Below, one piece after another: positions 1 to 7,139 of a DNA stretch of 14,300 nucleotides (positions within the stretch are counted from its first letter, which is position 1; every line of letters begins with the position of its first letter). The position numbers and the translations under genes were made by a program. This DNA is from Chloroflexota bacterium (GTDB lineage: Bacteria > Chloroflexota > Anaerolineae > Aggregatilineales > Phototrophicaceae): assembly GCA_003242205.1 (NCBI GenBank), contig QGUR01000098.1:1-14300 (forward strand), written 5' to 3'. The notes under the pieces were generated by a model that did not search any database, was not told the origin of the DNA, and saw only the letters and a program-made list of their open reading frames with translations.

Positions 1-2
1 TG

Positions 3-10
3 TAAGGAGA
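3..10 (+). promoter_or_regulatory. Strong Shine-Dalgarno upstream of the HEAT-repeat gene
   Basis: The sequence taaggaga is a near-perfect ribosome binding site. The only start-like codon at the right distance in the frame of the downstream gene is ATT at 18-20, 7 nt away. The frame is open from base 6, just after an in-frame TAA at 3-5, through to the GTG at 87. This site suggests that translation begins upstream of that GTG. Confidence 0.5.
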
Positions 11-86
11 AGACCGGATTACAGATTTAGGTCCGTTTCGGTGGCTTGGAGATGGTTATAAGGGACCGGCTGAAGGTCAGGCCCCG

Positions 87-989
87 GTGTCGGCGACGAT
101 TTACTACGGGCTATCCGGTCTGACTTCTGAAGAACTGGCCGAAATCATGCCGGTCTGGCAGGCGCTGGCCGATGATGAGCGCCGCCGTATCATCCGGTTT
201 ATGGTCGATGTTGGCGAGGTGAATTTTGACCTCGATTATGTCGAGTTTGGTAATGCGGCGTTGCAGGACCCGGATGCGGAAGTGCGTGAGGCGGCGATTG
301 AGCTATTGTTCGACGATATGTCGATCGAACACATGGACCGCCTGCTCGAACTGGCGCAGTGGGACGAAGCGCCAAGCGTGCGCGCTGCTGCCGTCGGCGC
401 GCTGGGCCGGTTCATCCTCGCCGGAGAATATGAGGAAATTCCGGCGAGCGCCGCGACGCGCGCGGAGGAGGTGGCAATCAGCCTCTGGTCGAATGACAGC
501 GAGGATGTGGATGTACGCCGCCGCGCGCTGGAAGCGATAGCCAATTCCAGTCATGAGATCGTGCCCGAGGCCATTGAAGAGGCGTATCAGAGTTTTGAAA
601 CGCGGATGCGGGTGAGCGCGCTGTTCGCCATGGGACGTACCAACGACCGGATGTGGAGCGAGTACGTCATGCGTGAGTTGAACAGCGATGATCCGGAAAT
701 GCGCTATGAGGCTGCCCGGGCTGCTGGCGAACTGTCGTTGCGTAAGGCGGTACAGTCGCTCATCCGGCTGGCGAGCGGATCAGACCGTGAAATCGCCGAG
801 GTGGCGATCTGGTCGTTGGGCGAAATCGGCGGCGAGCAGGCTAAACGCGCGCTCAGTATGCTGGCCCAGCAGGCCGAGCAGGCTGAAGACGACGAACTGG
901 TTGAAGCGGTCGAGGACGCGCTTGCCAGCGCTGAGCTGGTCGATGTGGTCGCGTTTGATGACGAGGACTTCGACGAGGACGATTTCTAG
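87..989 (+). CDS. HEAT-repeat protein with acidic C-terminal tail
   Basis: A soluble, helical protein of 300 residues from the GTG start. It has successive HEAT/armadillo-like helical pairs, for example 'DPDAEVREAAIELL', 'APSVRAAAVGALGRF', 'DDPEMRYEAARAAGELS' and 'DREIAEVAIWSLGEIGG'. It ends in a strongly acidic tail (FDDEDFDEDDF). HEAT repeats normally act as protein-protein scaffolds; no catalytic motif is visible and no partner can be named. There is no signal peptide or membrane helix, so it is probably cytoplasmic. The coordinates use the first conventional start (GTG 87), which has only a weak ribosome site. The frame stays open back to base 6, and a strong site at 3-10 favours ATT at 18, which would add 23 residues (starting I/M-TDLGPFRWLGDG). 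The family is clear, the biological role is unknown and the exact start is uncertain. Confidence 0.8.
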   Translation: MSATIYYGLSGLTSEELAEIMPVWQALADDERRRIIRFMVDVGEVNFDLDYVEFGNAALQDPDAEVREAAIELLFDDMSIEHMDRLLELAQWDEAPSVRAAAVGALGRFILAGEYEEIPASAATRAEEVAISLWSNDSEDVDVRRRALEAIANSSHEIVPEAIEEAYQSFETRMRVSALFAMGRTNDRMWSEYVMRELNSDDPEMRYEAARAAGELSLRKAVQSLIRLASGSDREIAEVAIWSLGEIGGEQAKRALSMLAQQAEQAEDDELVEAVEDALASAELVDVVAFDDEDFDEDDF

Positions 990-1019
990 CCACCACTGCA
1001 TTTCAGGCTGTTTGCTTTT

Positions 1020-1041
1020 CCGCCCGGTCTGTACCGGGCGG
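1020..1041 (+). terminator. Perfect 9-bp hairpin after the HEAT-repeat gene
   Basis: CCGCCCGGT (1020-1028) and ACCGGGCGG (1033-1041) are exact reverse complements around a CTGT loop. The hairpin lies 31 bases after the HEAT-gene stop and abuts the TTG sometimes taken as the next start. A T-rich run precedes it, but no T tract follows on either strand. It may be a weak terminator, an RNA-end stabiliser or a structure that dampens expression of the next gene. Confidence 0.35.
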
Positions 1042-1042
1042 C

Positions 1043-1990
1043 TTGCTGTCTGGAGGGATTGAGATTCTCGCGGAACTCTTCGACATTTTCTTCCAGAATA
1101 TTGTGCCGATTCTGTTGATCGTTGCGTTAGGCTATGTGGTTGGGCGAGGCAAGGATATTGATCCCAGATCGGTCGGGCGGGTCATTTTCTATATCTTTTC
1201 CCCTGCGCTGATCTTCTACTCACTGGCGACCAATACCGTACAGCCGGCTGAACTGGTGCAGATCGCGCTGGTAATGCTGGTCTTTGTCGTGCTCATGACA
1301 GCCATCGGCTTAACGGTGGGGCGTTCTTCCGGCGCTTCCCGCCTCGAACGCGCGAGCGTTGTTCTCGGCGCGATTTGCCCCAACAACGGCAATTTTGGCC
1401 TGCCGTTAATCGGTTTTGCCTTTGACGACGAAGTGCTGGCGCGCGCCGTGGTCGTCTACATCGTCGTCACCTTCCTGAATTACACGGCGGGTATCTTCGT
1501 CGCTTCCAGTGGGCAAAAAGCGCCGCTTCAGGCATTGGGCGAAGTGCTGCGCGTGCCGACGATCTACGCGGCGATTGGCGGGTTTGCCATAAACGCTCTT
1601 GGCCTGTCGCTGCCGCTTGTCGTCGAGCGGCCGGTTGCGCTGCTGGCGCAGGCCGCCGTACCGGCGATGCTGGTGCTGCTTGGCCTCCAGCTCTCGCGGG
1701 TGGCGGATTTCAGCAAACTGCGGCTGGTTGGCCTCAGTTCCGGGCTGCGCCTGCTCGTGTCGCCGTTTCTGGCATATGCGCTGCTGTCGATCCTGCAGGT
1801 TCAGGGGCCGGCGTTTCCTGCGATTATGATGCAGGCCAGCATGCCGGTCGCCGTCGTGACGATCATTTTTGCCACCGAATACGGGCTGGATGTCAAACAG
1901 ATGTCCAGCACGATTCTTTTATCCACGCTGCTCAGCCCGGTGACGCTGTCGGTTCTGATCTTTATTCTGACGCGGACGCCTATACTCTGA
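1043..1990 (+). CDS. AEC-family (auxin efflux carrier-like) permease
   Basis: A polytopic inner-membrane protein of about 310 residues with roughly ten hydrophobic helices, the usual size and pattern of the AEC superfamily (Mem_trans). Known relatives export or exchange small organic acids such as malate or malonate; the substrate here cannot be told. The motif NNGNFGLPL (residues 114-122, counted from TTG 1043) is the conserved Asn/Gly/Pro crossover segment typical of the family. The first helix (FFQNIVPILLIVALGYVVGR) and the last (LLSPVTLSVLIFIL) sit as expected. TTG at 1043 is the first conventional start, but the only good ribosome site (GGAGGG, 1052-1057) lies downstream of it and points to ATT at 1064, giving a 308-residue protein beginning M-LAELFDIFF. 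The gene is 37 bases ahead of the GDPD gene on the same strand, so the two are probably co-transcribed. Confidence 0.85.
   Translation: MLSGGIEILAELFDIFFQNIVPILLIVALGYVVGRGKDIDPRSVGRVIFYIFSPALIFYSLATNTVQPAELVQIALVMLVFVVLMTAIGLTVGRSSGASRLERASVVLGAICPNNGNFGLPLIGFAFDDEVLARAVVVYIVVTFLNYTAGIFVASSGQKAPLQALGEVLRVPTIYAAIGGFAINALGLSLPLVVERPVALLAQAAVPAMLVLLGLQLSRVADFSKLRLVGLSSGLRLLVSPFLAYALLSILQVQGPAFPAIMMQASMPVAVVTIIFATEYGLDVKQMSSTILLSTLLSPVTLSVLIFILTRTPIL
1052..1057 (+). promoter_or_regulatory. Shine-Dalgarno inside the nominal start of the AEC permease
   Basis: GGAGGG lies after, not before, the TTG at 1043. ATT at 1064-1066, in the permease frame, follows it by 6 nt. No ATG, GTG or TTG in this frame is suitably placed: the TTG at 1059 is out of frame and only 1 nt from the site. 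The site therefore argues for an ATT start. Confidence 0.5.
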
Positions 1991-2027
1991 CTTGACGACG
2001 GTTCCCCGGCATGGGGCGAGACTGATT

Positions 2028-2792
2028 ATGAAATCCAAACGCGAGCAAATTCAGGCATTGCTGCAGGGCCGCCAGCGCCCGCTGGTCATGGCGCATCGCG
2101 GCAACTCGGAAGATTGCCCCGAAAACACGCTGGCCGCCTTCCGCCGCGCGATTGACGAGGGCGCGGACGTCATCGAAACCGATCTGAACGTCTCCGCCGA
2201 TGGCGAGTTAATGTGCATTCACGACCCGACAATCGATCGCACCACCGATGGAAGCGGGGCCGTCAGCGAGATGACGGTGGCACAGCTTCAGTCGTACAGC
2301 GCGAGCTATGGCCGCGCGGGTTTTGAAGCTGAACGCATTCCCACACTGCGCGAGTTTCTTGAAATTGTGCCGCCCCACATCGCCATCGGGTTGGAGCTTA
2401 AGAGCGACGCATTTCTGGAGCAACGGGTGTGCGAGCGTCTGTTACAGCTTTTGTATGAGGCGGAAGCGGCAGACCGGGCATTCGTGCTCTCGTTCAGCCG
2501 GGAGCGGCTGGAGGCGGTGCGACGCTATGCGCCTGAACTGGGAACCGGTCTGATCACGCTCTTTCGTTTGCTTCCCGATTCAGGTGGGGAGTTTACTGGG
2601 CCGCTATGGCCGGCGCTGTTTGCCAATCCCTTTTACGTCATGATCGCGCACAGGCGCGGCCAACTGGTGTGCCCGCTCGACCCGACACCGGAACCGCGCC
2701 TGTGGTATTACCGTCTGATCGGCTGTGATGCCGTCCTGAGCAACAATCCGGCCAAAACGCTGCGGGCGCTTGGCCGGAGCGACGGGAAATAA
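2028..2792 (+). CDS. Glycerophosphodiester phosphodiesterase family protein (GDPD)
   Basis: Predicted to hydrolyse glycerophosphodiesters to sn-glycerol 3-phosphate and an alcohol, in lipid head-group turnover. From ATG 2028 it is 254 residues, the usual length of a single-domain cytoplasmic GDPD. The diagnostic motifs are present: AHRGNSEDCPENTLAAF with H23-R24 and E32; IETDLNV with E50 and D52; CIHDPTIDRTT with catalytic H65-D66; and GLELK with E123 and K125. The C-terminal strand CDAVLSNNPAKTL (compare '..DGIITDxP') closes the TIM barrel. No signal peptide is present. ATG 2028 is preferred over the in-frame TTG at 1992 because it sits at the family's normal N-terminus. The gene follows the AEC permease closely and converges on the SCP2 gene with only 10 bases between them. 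Family assignment is firm; the natural diester is unknown. Confidence 0.92.
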   Translation: MKSKREQIQALLQGRQRPLVMAHRGNSEDCPENTLAAFRRAIDEGADVIETDLNVSADGELMCIHDPTIDRTTDGSGAVSEMTVAQLQSYSASYGRAGFEAERIPTLREFLEIVPPHIAIGLELKSDAFLEQRVCERLLQLLYEAEAADRAFVLSFSRERLEAVRRYAPELGTGLITLFRLLPDSGGEFTGPLWPALFANPFYVMIAHRRGQLVCPLDPTPEPRLWYYRLIGCDAVLSNNPAKTLRALGRSDGK

Positions 2793-2802
2793 CGCCGGGC
2801 GC

Positions 2803-3138
2803 TCAGCCCAGATTGAACATATTCATGAAGCGCAGGGCCAGCCCCATGTCTCCCTGAATTTTGATGCGCCCACTCATAAAGGCTTGCATCGGATTGAGTT
2901 CGCCGTGCGCCAGCGCCGCAAAGTCATCGGCTGCGCCGCGCACGGTCATCTTTGGGTTTTCAATTCGCCCCTCGCCAAGCGTTGCCTGCTGGTCGGCAAT
3001 CTTCAGCCAGTACAACCCGCCGTTTTCGCCCGCCAGATCGAACTGAACGTTGGCGTTGATGCCTTCGGCCTTTTGCGGGTCGAAGCGTGCCACCATCTCC
3101 GGGAAAAGTCGGGCGATATCATCGCGGGACCTCGACAT
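2803..3138 (-). CDS. SCP2 sterol/lipid-binding domain protein
   Basis: A 111-residue protein made of a single SCP-2 (sterol carrier protein 2) domain. It runs through INANVQFDLAGENGGLYWLKI, then ATLGEGRIENPKMTVRGAADDFAALAHGE, and ends in the signature MQAFMSGRIKIQGDMGLALRF. SCP2 domains form a hydrophobic pocket that binds lipids or acyl-CoAs; as free-standing bacterial proteins their ligand is generally unknown. The start chosen is the ATG at 3138-3136, preceded by AGGAG (plus-strand 3146-3150) at 7 nt. The frame continues upstream to 3189 but without a better ribosome site. There is no signal peptide, so it is cytoplasmic. It is transcribed divergently from the propeller gene at 3253 and converges on the GDPD gene. 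Confidence 0.88.
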   Translation of the reverse strand: MSRSRDDIARLFPEMVARFDPQKAEGINANVQFDLAGENGGLYWLKIADQQATLGEGRIENPKMTVRGAADDFAALAHGELNPMQAFMSGRIKIQGDMGLALRFMNMFNLG

Positions 3139-3179
3139 TGCAGCACTCCTCAGTAGCTCTTTCGGTGGGAAATAGCGTG

Positions 3180-3209
3180 GTGTCACCATCGCGGCGATTA
3201 GTATACAAT
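3180..3209 (+). promoter_or_regulatory. Candidate promoter for the envelope-gene block
   Basis: GTGTCA (3180-3185), an 18-base spacer and TACAAT (3204-3209) resemble a sigma-70 promoter; the predicted start near 3216 gives a leader of about 37 bases to ATG 3253. The -10 overlaps GTATAC, whose reverse strand reads TATACT (3205-3200), a possible -10 for the divergent SCP2 gene, though its -35 (TAGGCG) is poor. This is inferred from consensus only. Confidence 0.4.
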
Positions 3210-3252
3210 CGAAACTGGAGTGCGCCTACTCTGCTGCCAGGAGGGCGTCAAC

Positions 3253-4542
3253 ATGCGATGCATATGTGCCATCGCGTTTCTGCTGGTTGTTGTACTGACG
3301 ATGCGGCCTGCAGAAGCGCAGGAGATGCTCAATCTGCCGGAGCTTCCCGGTCTGATTGCGTATGTGGGCACGGATTTCAACATTTACACCATTGATGGTT
3401 CGGATGGCACGGTGAGCGCACTGACGGACGACGCCGGGCCGCGCGAGGACAGTATCTACGTCTATCAGTGGCCGACGTGGTCCACCGATGGCCGGCTGGC
3501 CTATTTCGCGCTCGACCTGACGCAAGCAGGGCAGGTGCTGACCACCGATACCTATGTGTCGGACAACGGCCGCGAGCCCGGTGAGCGGGTCTACACGTGG
3601 GAAGATCAGGTTTTTAACTACGCCTACTGGGCGCCGCAGAACTGCGACGCAGGCGCAAACTGCCGCGATCTGGCCGTGTTGTTGGGCGATGCCACGGGCC
3701 TAATCGTCGAACTGGTGCGCGATACCGAGACCGGAGCGACAAGCCAGACCGCCGGGGCGGGCGCGCCGTTCTACTTTAGCTGGAGCCCGGATGCCACGCG
3801 TATGCTCTGGCAGCGCAACCGGACGCGACTGGATATCTATGATGTCTCCGCCGCAGACGTAACCGAGACGCTGGCGCAAACGCCCGGCTTCTTTGCCGCG
3901 CCGGCCTGGTCTCCGGTTGACGATCGCATGCTGATCGGCGTTCTCAACGCTGAAACCGAGAACACCGACCTGATCCTGCTGGCAAACAACGAAACGAGGA
4001 CGCTGGCATCTGATCTGGAGGGGCAGGTCTCGTTTTCCTGGTCGCCCGATGGCAACCGGGTCGCCTATACCGCGCAGCAGGGGCCGGTCTTCGTGCTCGA
4101 TACCGTCACCGGGGAAACAGTGGCGCGTTCGCCAGTCACCGGGGTCTATGCTTTTTTCTGGTCGCCGGATAGCCGGCAGATCGGTTATGTGACGCTGGCG
4201 GCCCCGCCCGGTTCGTTCAGCGCTGGCAACATGTCCGGGCCGGGACAGGCGGCGCTGGCGCAGGGCCAACCCGGGCTGGCCTTATCCGTGCTGGACGTGC
4301 AGTCTGGCGCAGATCGCCGCCTGGCGACCTTTTTCCCAACGCGGGACATGCTGTACTATCTGGCATATTTCGACCAGTTTGCTCAGAGTCATCGCCTGTG
4401 GTCCCCGGACAGCCGGCGTCTGATCTATGGCGAAGTGACAGGTGGCAATCGTTCTGTTGTCACGATGGTCGATGTTTCCGGTGAGGCTCCGGTCCCGCTA
4501 TCCATTGCTGAAGGCACGATCGGCGTCTGGAGCTTTGAGTAA
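3253..4542 (+). CDS. Secreted TolB/PD40-type beta-propeller protein
   Basis: A 429-residue exported protein. A signal peptide (MRCICAIAFLLVVVLTMRPAEA) is followed by a likely cleavage between A22 and Q23. The rest is a series of PD40/WD40-like propeller blades with the hallmark 'WSPD' element: PTWSTDGRLAYF, FSWSPDATRMLW, PAWSPVDDRMLIG, FSWSPDGNRVAYT, FFWSPDSRQIGYV and RLWSPDSRRLIYG, which fits a six-bladed propeller. A Cys pair (NCDAGANC) could form a disulfide outside the cell. Propellers of this kind bind proteins or glycans; no enzymatic motif is seen. ATG 3253 is chosen because AGGAGGG (3239-3245) lies 7 nt upstream; the in-frame GTG at 3220 lacks a site and would spoil the signal peptide. 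It is 25 bases ahead of the LysM-M23 lipoprotein gene, so the two are likely an operon. Confidence 0.88.
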   Translation: MRCICAIAFLLVVVLTMRPAEAQEMLNLPELPGLIAYVGTDFNIYTIDGSDGTVSALTDDAGPREDSIYVYQWPTWSTDGRLAYFALDLTQAGQVLTTDTYVSDNGREPGERVYTWEDQVFNYAYWAPQNCDAGANCRDLAVLLGDATGLIVELVRDTETGATSQTAGAGAPFYFSWSPDATRMLWQRNRTRLDIYDVSAADVTETLAQTPGFFAAPAWSPVDDRMLIGVLNAETENTDLILLANNETRTLASDLEGQVSFSWSPDGNRVAYTAQQGPVFVLDTVTGETVARSPVTGVYAFFWSPDSRQIGYVTLAAPPGSFSAGNMSGPGQAALAQGQPGLALSVLDVQSGADRRLATFFPTRDMLYYLAYFDQFAQSHRLWSPDSRRLIYGEVTGGNRSVVTMVDVSGEAPVPLSIAEGTIGVWSFE

Positions 4543-4567
4543 ACTAGCCACCCGTTTCGAGACATTC

Positions 4568-6136
4568 ATGCCCAAACGTTTGCTCATATTTTTGGCGGCG
4601 CTACTGGTCGCCGCTGCTGGCTGCGTCCGCAACCAGCCTGAAGTCATCATCATCACCGCTACGTTTTTGCCTGAGCCGACGCCGGTGGCGCTGGTTCCCG
4701 ACCAGATGCCCGCGCCGCCAATCGAGCAGACGCTTCTGGCGAACGAGCCACCCGCCAATCAAACTCCCGACCCGGCGCGTCCCGGCGCGGTGAGCGCGGC
4801 TCGGGAATACGTTGTCCAGCCCGGCGATACCCTCAGCGGGATCGCGGTGAGCTACGGAACCACGATTGAAACCCTGATCCAGTTGAACGATATTGCCAAT
4901 CCCGACGCGCTTGAGGTAGGGCAGATCATCCGGTTGCCGGACCCGCCTACCGAAACGACCAGCGACTTCAAAATTCTGCCGGATGCTCGCGTCGTCTTTG
5001 GCCCGCGGGCGACCAGCTTCGATATTGCCGGTTTTATCGCGCAGCAGCCGGGTTTCATTCGCACGGCGACCGATACCATCAACGATGAGGATTTCACGGC
5101 TGCCGAAGTTGTGGAGCGCGTGGCTTACGAATACAGCGTTGATCCTCGCCTGTTGCTGGCGCTGGTGGAATTAAAGGCGGGCTGGCTAAGCGAACCTGAT
5201 CCAGCAGATGAAAAGAAGGCATACCCAATTGGCATCGGCGATTCGCCTTTTGGTTTCACCCGTCGCGGGTTATATCGCCAGCTTGCCTGGGCGGCTGACC
5301 AGATCAATGCCGGTTATTATGGCTGGAAGCATCGCGGCCTCAGCACGCTCGAATTTTCGGGCGGTATCCGGCTGCTGTACTCACCCAGCCTCAATGCCGG
5401 AACTGTCGCGCTTCAGTTTTTGCTGAGCCAGCTTAGCCCGTATGCCACATGGGAACGCGAAATCGGCCCTGATGGCCTGTTCGCCATTTACAGCCGCTAT
5501 TTCGGCAATCCTTTCGACGGTGGGGCGGGGGAAGTCATTCCGCCTGATTTGGAACAGCCGCCGCTTGGGTTGCCATTCCCGCGAGGCGAAACATGGTACT
5601 ACACTGGTGGCCCGCACGGCGGGTGGGGAACCGGATCGGCCTGGGCTGCGATTGATTTCGCGCCGCCGGATGATCCTGCCACCAAAACGACAGCCTGTTA
5701 CGTCTCGGACCATTTTGCGGTTGCCGTGGCTGATGGCGTGGTCGCGCGCACGTCTGAAGGCGCGGTCGTGCTGGACCTCGACGGCGACGGCGATGAAACG
5801 ACCGGCTGGACCATTCTTTACCTGCATCTGGCGGAGCAGGACCGTGTGACCGAGGGAACTGTATTGCGTCAGGGGGATCCGGTCGGGCGTCCGTCGTGCG
5901 AGGGTGGTTTCTCGAACGGCACGCACATGCACATCGCACGTCGCTATAACGGTGAATGGATACCGGCGTACTGCGAATCCTGCGCCCCCGGCGCGCAGAT
6001 GCCGCCGTTTGTCATGGACGGCTGGATGGCTGTTGGTCTGTCTAATCAGGAGTATCAGGGTTATCTGATGAAGGAAGGGCAGCGCAAGGTGGCCGAACAG
6101 GGCAGGGATATCGCCGATAATGAGGTGTCCTGGTAG
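4568..6136 (+). CDS. LysM and M23 (LytM/LasA-type) metallopeptidase lipoprotein
   Basis: A predicted 522-residue cell-wall hydrolase. It has a lipoprotein signal ending LVAAAGC with lipidated C19, a Pro/Thr-rich linker, and one LysM peptidoglycan-binding domain at about 81-125 (YVVQPGDTLSGIAVSYG to GQIIRLP). A helical middle domain (about 160-320) is followed by a C-terminal M23 peptidase. All expected catalytic and zinc residues are present: H350 and D363 (GGPHGGWG...AIDFAPP), H420 in LYLHLA, and H453/H455 in GTHMHIA. The 13-residue H350-D363 spacing resembles LasA/beta-lytic proteases more than the short HxxxD of LytM. An Asp-rich loop (DLDGDGDETTGW, from D403) may bind calcium. ATG 4568 is used because it starts the lipoprotein signal; the frame opens upstream inside the previous gene but is not coding there. 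Its ribosome site is weak, consistent with coupling to the preceding gene 25 bases away. Confidence 0.92.
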   Translation: MPKRLLIFLAALLVAAAGCVRNQPEVIIITATFLPEPTPVALVPDQMPAPPIEQTLLANEPPANQTPDPARPGAVSAAREYVVQPGDTLSGIAVSYGTTIETLIQLNDIANPDALEVGQIIRLPDPPTETTSDFKILPDARVVFGPRATSFDIAGFIAQQPGFIRTATDTINDEDFTAAEVVERVAYEYSVDPRLLLALVELKAGWLSEPDPADEKKAYPIGIGDSPFGFTRRGLYRQLAWAADQINAGYYGWKHRGLSTLEFSGGIRLLYSPSLNAGTVALQFLLSQLSPYATWEREIGPDGLFAIYSRYFGNPFDGGAGEVIPPDLEQPPLGLPFPRGETWYYTGGPHGGWGTGSAWAAIDFAPPDDPATKTTACYVSDHFAVAVADGVVARTSEGAVVLDLDGDGDETTGWTILYLHLAEQDRVTEGTVLRQGDPVGRPSCEGGFSNGTHMHIARRYNGEWIPAYCESCAPGAQMPPFVMDGWMAVGLSNQEYQGYLMKEGQRKVAEQGRDIADNEVSW

Positions 6137-6177
6137 ACCGCAACAAGCTCACCCTGTTTCCGTTCGCGCGACCTTCC

Positions 6178-6183
6178 TATAAT
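6178..6183 (+). promoter_or_regulatory. Consensus -10 box for the SH3-domain gene
   Basis: A perfect TATAAT lies in the 77-base gap between the M23 and SH3-domain genes, followed by G and about 30 bases before the first ATG. The -35 region (TGTTTC around 6155-6160) is a poor match. The gene is probably transcribed separately from the M23 gene. Confidence 0.5.
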
Positions 6184-6213
6184 GCCGGGCGTCGTAAACT
6201 GACGCTTCAGGTA

Positions 6214-7053
6214 ATGCGAATGCGATTGAACAGAAACCTGTGGACGCTGGCAGCGGTTATGCTGATCGCGAGCGCCTTTGCCAACGTGAAGGCGGACATC
6301 GCGGGCCAGATCTTGCCAACGGACACACCCGCCGCGGTCGACCTGAGCGGGGTGCTTCCTGCGGTGCAGCAGGCGGGGCCAACCGAAACGCCGACCAGAA
6401 CGCCAACGCCGCCGGGGCCGGTGCAGATCGAAGCGTTGCAGACTGCCAACGTCCGCGCCAATCCTCATCCCGAGGCGGAACTTTTGGGTCAGATTCGTCC
6501 GGGCGAATATTACAACGCGATCCGTCGCTACTATCGCTGGATCGAGTTTCAGTACGACGCGGCACCTAACCGGCGCGGCTGGATTTACGATGAACTGGTG
6601 CGCTTTGCCGGCGATGAGTCTGCCATTCCGTCGGTCGAATCGCTGGACCAGCAGCCTGAAGGCGCGCCGGATGTTGACGCGACTTCCACCGCGCTGGCGA
6701 TCACGGCGACGCCGGGTGGCCTGCTGACCGCGACCGCACAGGCGCGTTTGCAGACCGAGGAAGTCACGCCGCAGGCTGGGCAGGTGGCCGGCGCGCTTGG
6801 ATTCCAGACGCCATCGAATGATCCGAACGCCATGACGGACGAAGCGCCGGGTGGCGCGCCGCTGCCGACGTTTACCTATCCGCCCGGTATCCTCCCTCTG
6901 GCTCCGACGCCGCAGCCGGTGGATGAAGCGCCGACGGCTGCGCCGTTGCCCAGAGCGACCACGACCAACACGACCATTCCGCCGATTGTGCCCATTGCCG
7001 TGCTTGGCGGTCTGGGCCTGCTTGGGCTGATTGCCAGCCTCTTCCGTCGCTAG
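6214..7053 (+). CDS. SH3b-domain protein with C-terminal membrane anchor
   Basis: A 279-residue envelope protein. The N-terminus (WTLAAVMLIASAFANVKA) is a signal peptide or signal anchor. A Thr/Pro linker (PTETPTRTPTPPGP, about 56-69) precedes a bacterial SH3 domain at about 73-132 (QTANVRANPHPEAELLGQI, then RWIEFQYD and RRGWIYDELV). After a long low-complexity Pro/Ala/Thr stretch comes a C-terminal hydrophobic helix (PIVPIAVLGGLGLLGLIASLF, about 256-277) ending RR, probably a membrane anchor with most of the protein outside. SH3b domains usually bind cell-wall peptides or glycans; no enzyme domain is present. Two in-frame ATGs (6214 and 6220) both fit; the second has the better spacing from AGG at 6208-6210. 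It follows the LysM-M23 gene but has its own TATAAT box, and a strong terminator follows at 7088. Confidence 0.82.
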   Translation: MRMRLNRNLWTLAAVMLIASAFANVKADIAGQILPTDTPAAVDLSGVLPAVQQAGPTETPTRTPTPPGPVQIEALQTANVRANPHPEAELLGQIRPGEYYNAIRRYYRWIEFQYDAAPNRRGWIYDELVRFAGDESAIPSVESLDQQPEGAPDVDATSTALAITATPGGLLTATAQARLQTEEVTPQAGQVAGALGFQTPSNDPNAMTDEAPGGAPLPTFTYPPGILPLAPTPQPVDEAPTAAPLPRATTTNTTIPPIVPIAVLGGLGLLGLIASLFRR

Positions 7054-7087
7054 CGGGACAGGTCGCCCACTTCGTTGTCAGAAACAA

Positions 7088-7120
7088 AAACACCCGGCAG
7101 CGTTCTCGCGCCGGGTGTTT
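7088..7120. terminator. Bidirectional intrinsic terminator
   Basis: AAACACCCGGC (7088-7098) and GCCGGGTGTTT (7110-7120) form an 11-bp perfect stem. An inner GCG/CGC extension across a bulged A leaves a TTCT loop. On the minus strand the stem is followed by TTTTTGTTT, a good U tract for the Fe-S carrier gene. On the + strand it ends in GTTTCC and serves the SH3-domain gene. Its position between convergent genes fits. Confidence 0.88.
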
Positions 7121-7139
7121 CCATGTTCGCGTTAAGTCG

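Noticed and set aside
1020..1041. The perfect hairpin considered as a full intrinsic terminator.
   Set aside because: No T tract follows on either strand; kept only as a low-confidence structure.
2770..3156. A 128-codon + strand frame opposite the SCP2 gene.
   Set aside because: It overlaps the end of the GDPD gene and mirrors the SCP2 domain, which has a good ribosome site on the minus strand.
3196..3212. CGATT...AATCG inverted repeat around GTATAC in the SCP2/propeller gap as an operator.
   Set aside because: The arms are only 5 bp with a 7-base mismatched centre, which is too short to separate from chance overlap with the -10 region.
3700..4269. A 189-codon minus-strand frame inside the propeller gene, and a similar one at 11740-12342 inside the HisD-like gene.
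   Set aside because: Arg/Pro/Ala-rich composition without domains, and both lie inside strongly supported genes.
6380..6420. Thr/Pro codon repetition in the SH3-domain gene considered as a DNA repeat element.
   Set aside because: It is a low-complexity protein linker common in envelope proteins of this kind of bacterium, not a mobile or regulatory repeat.
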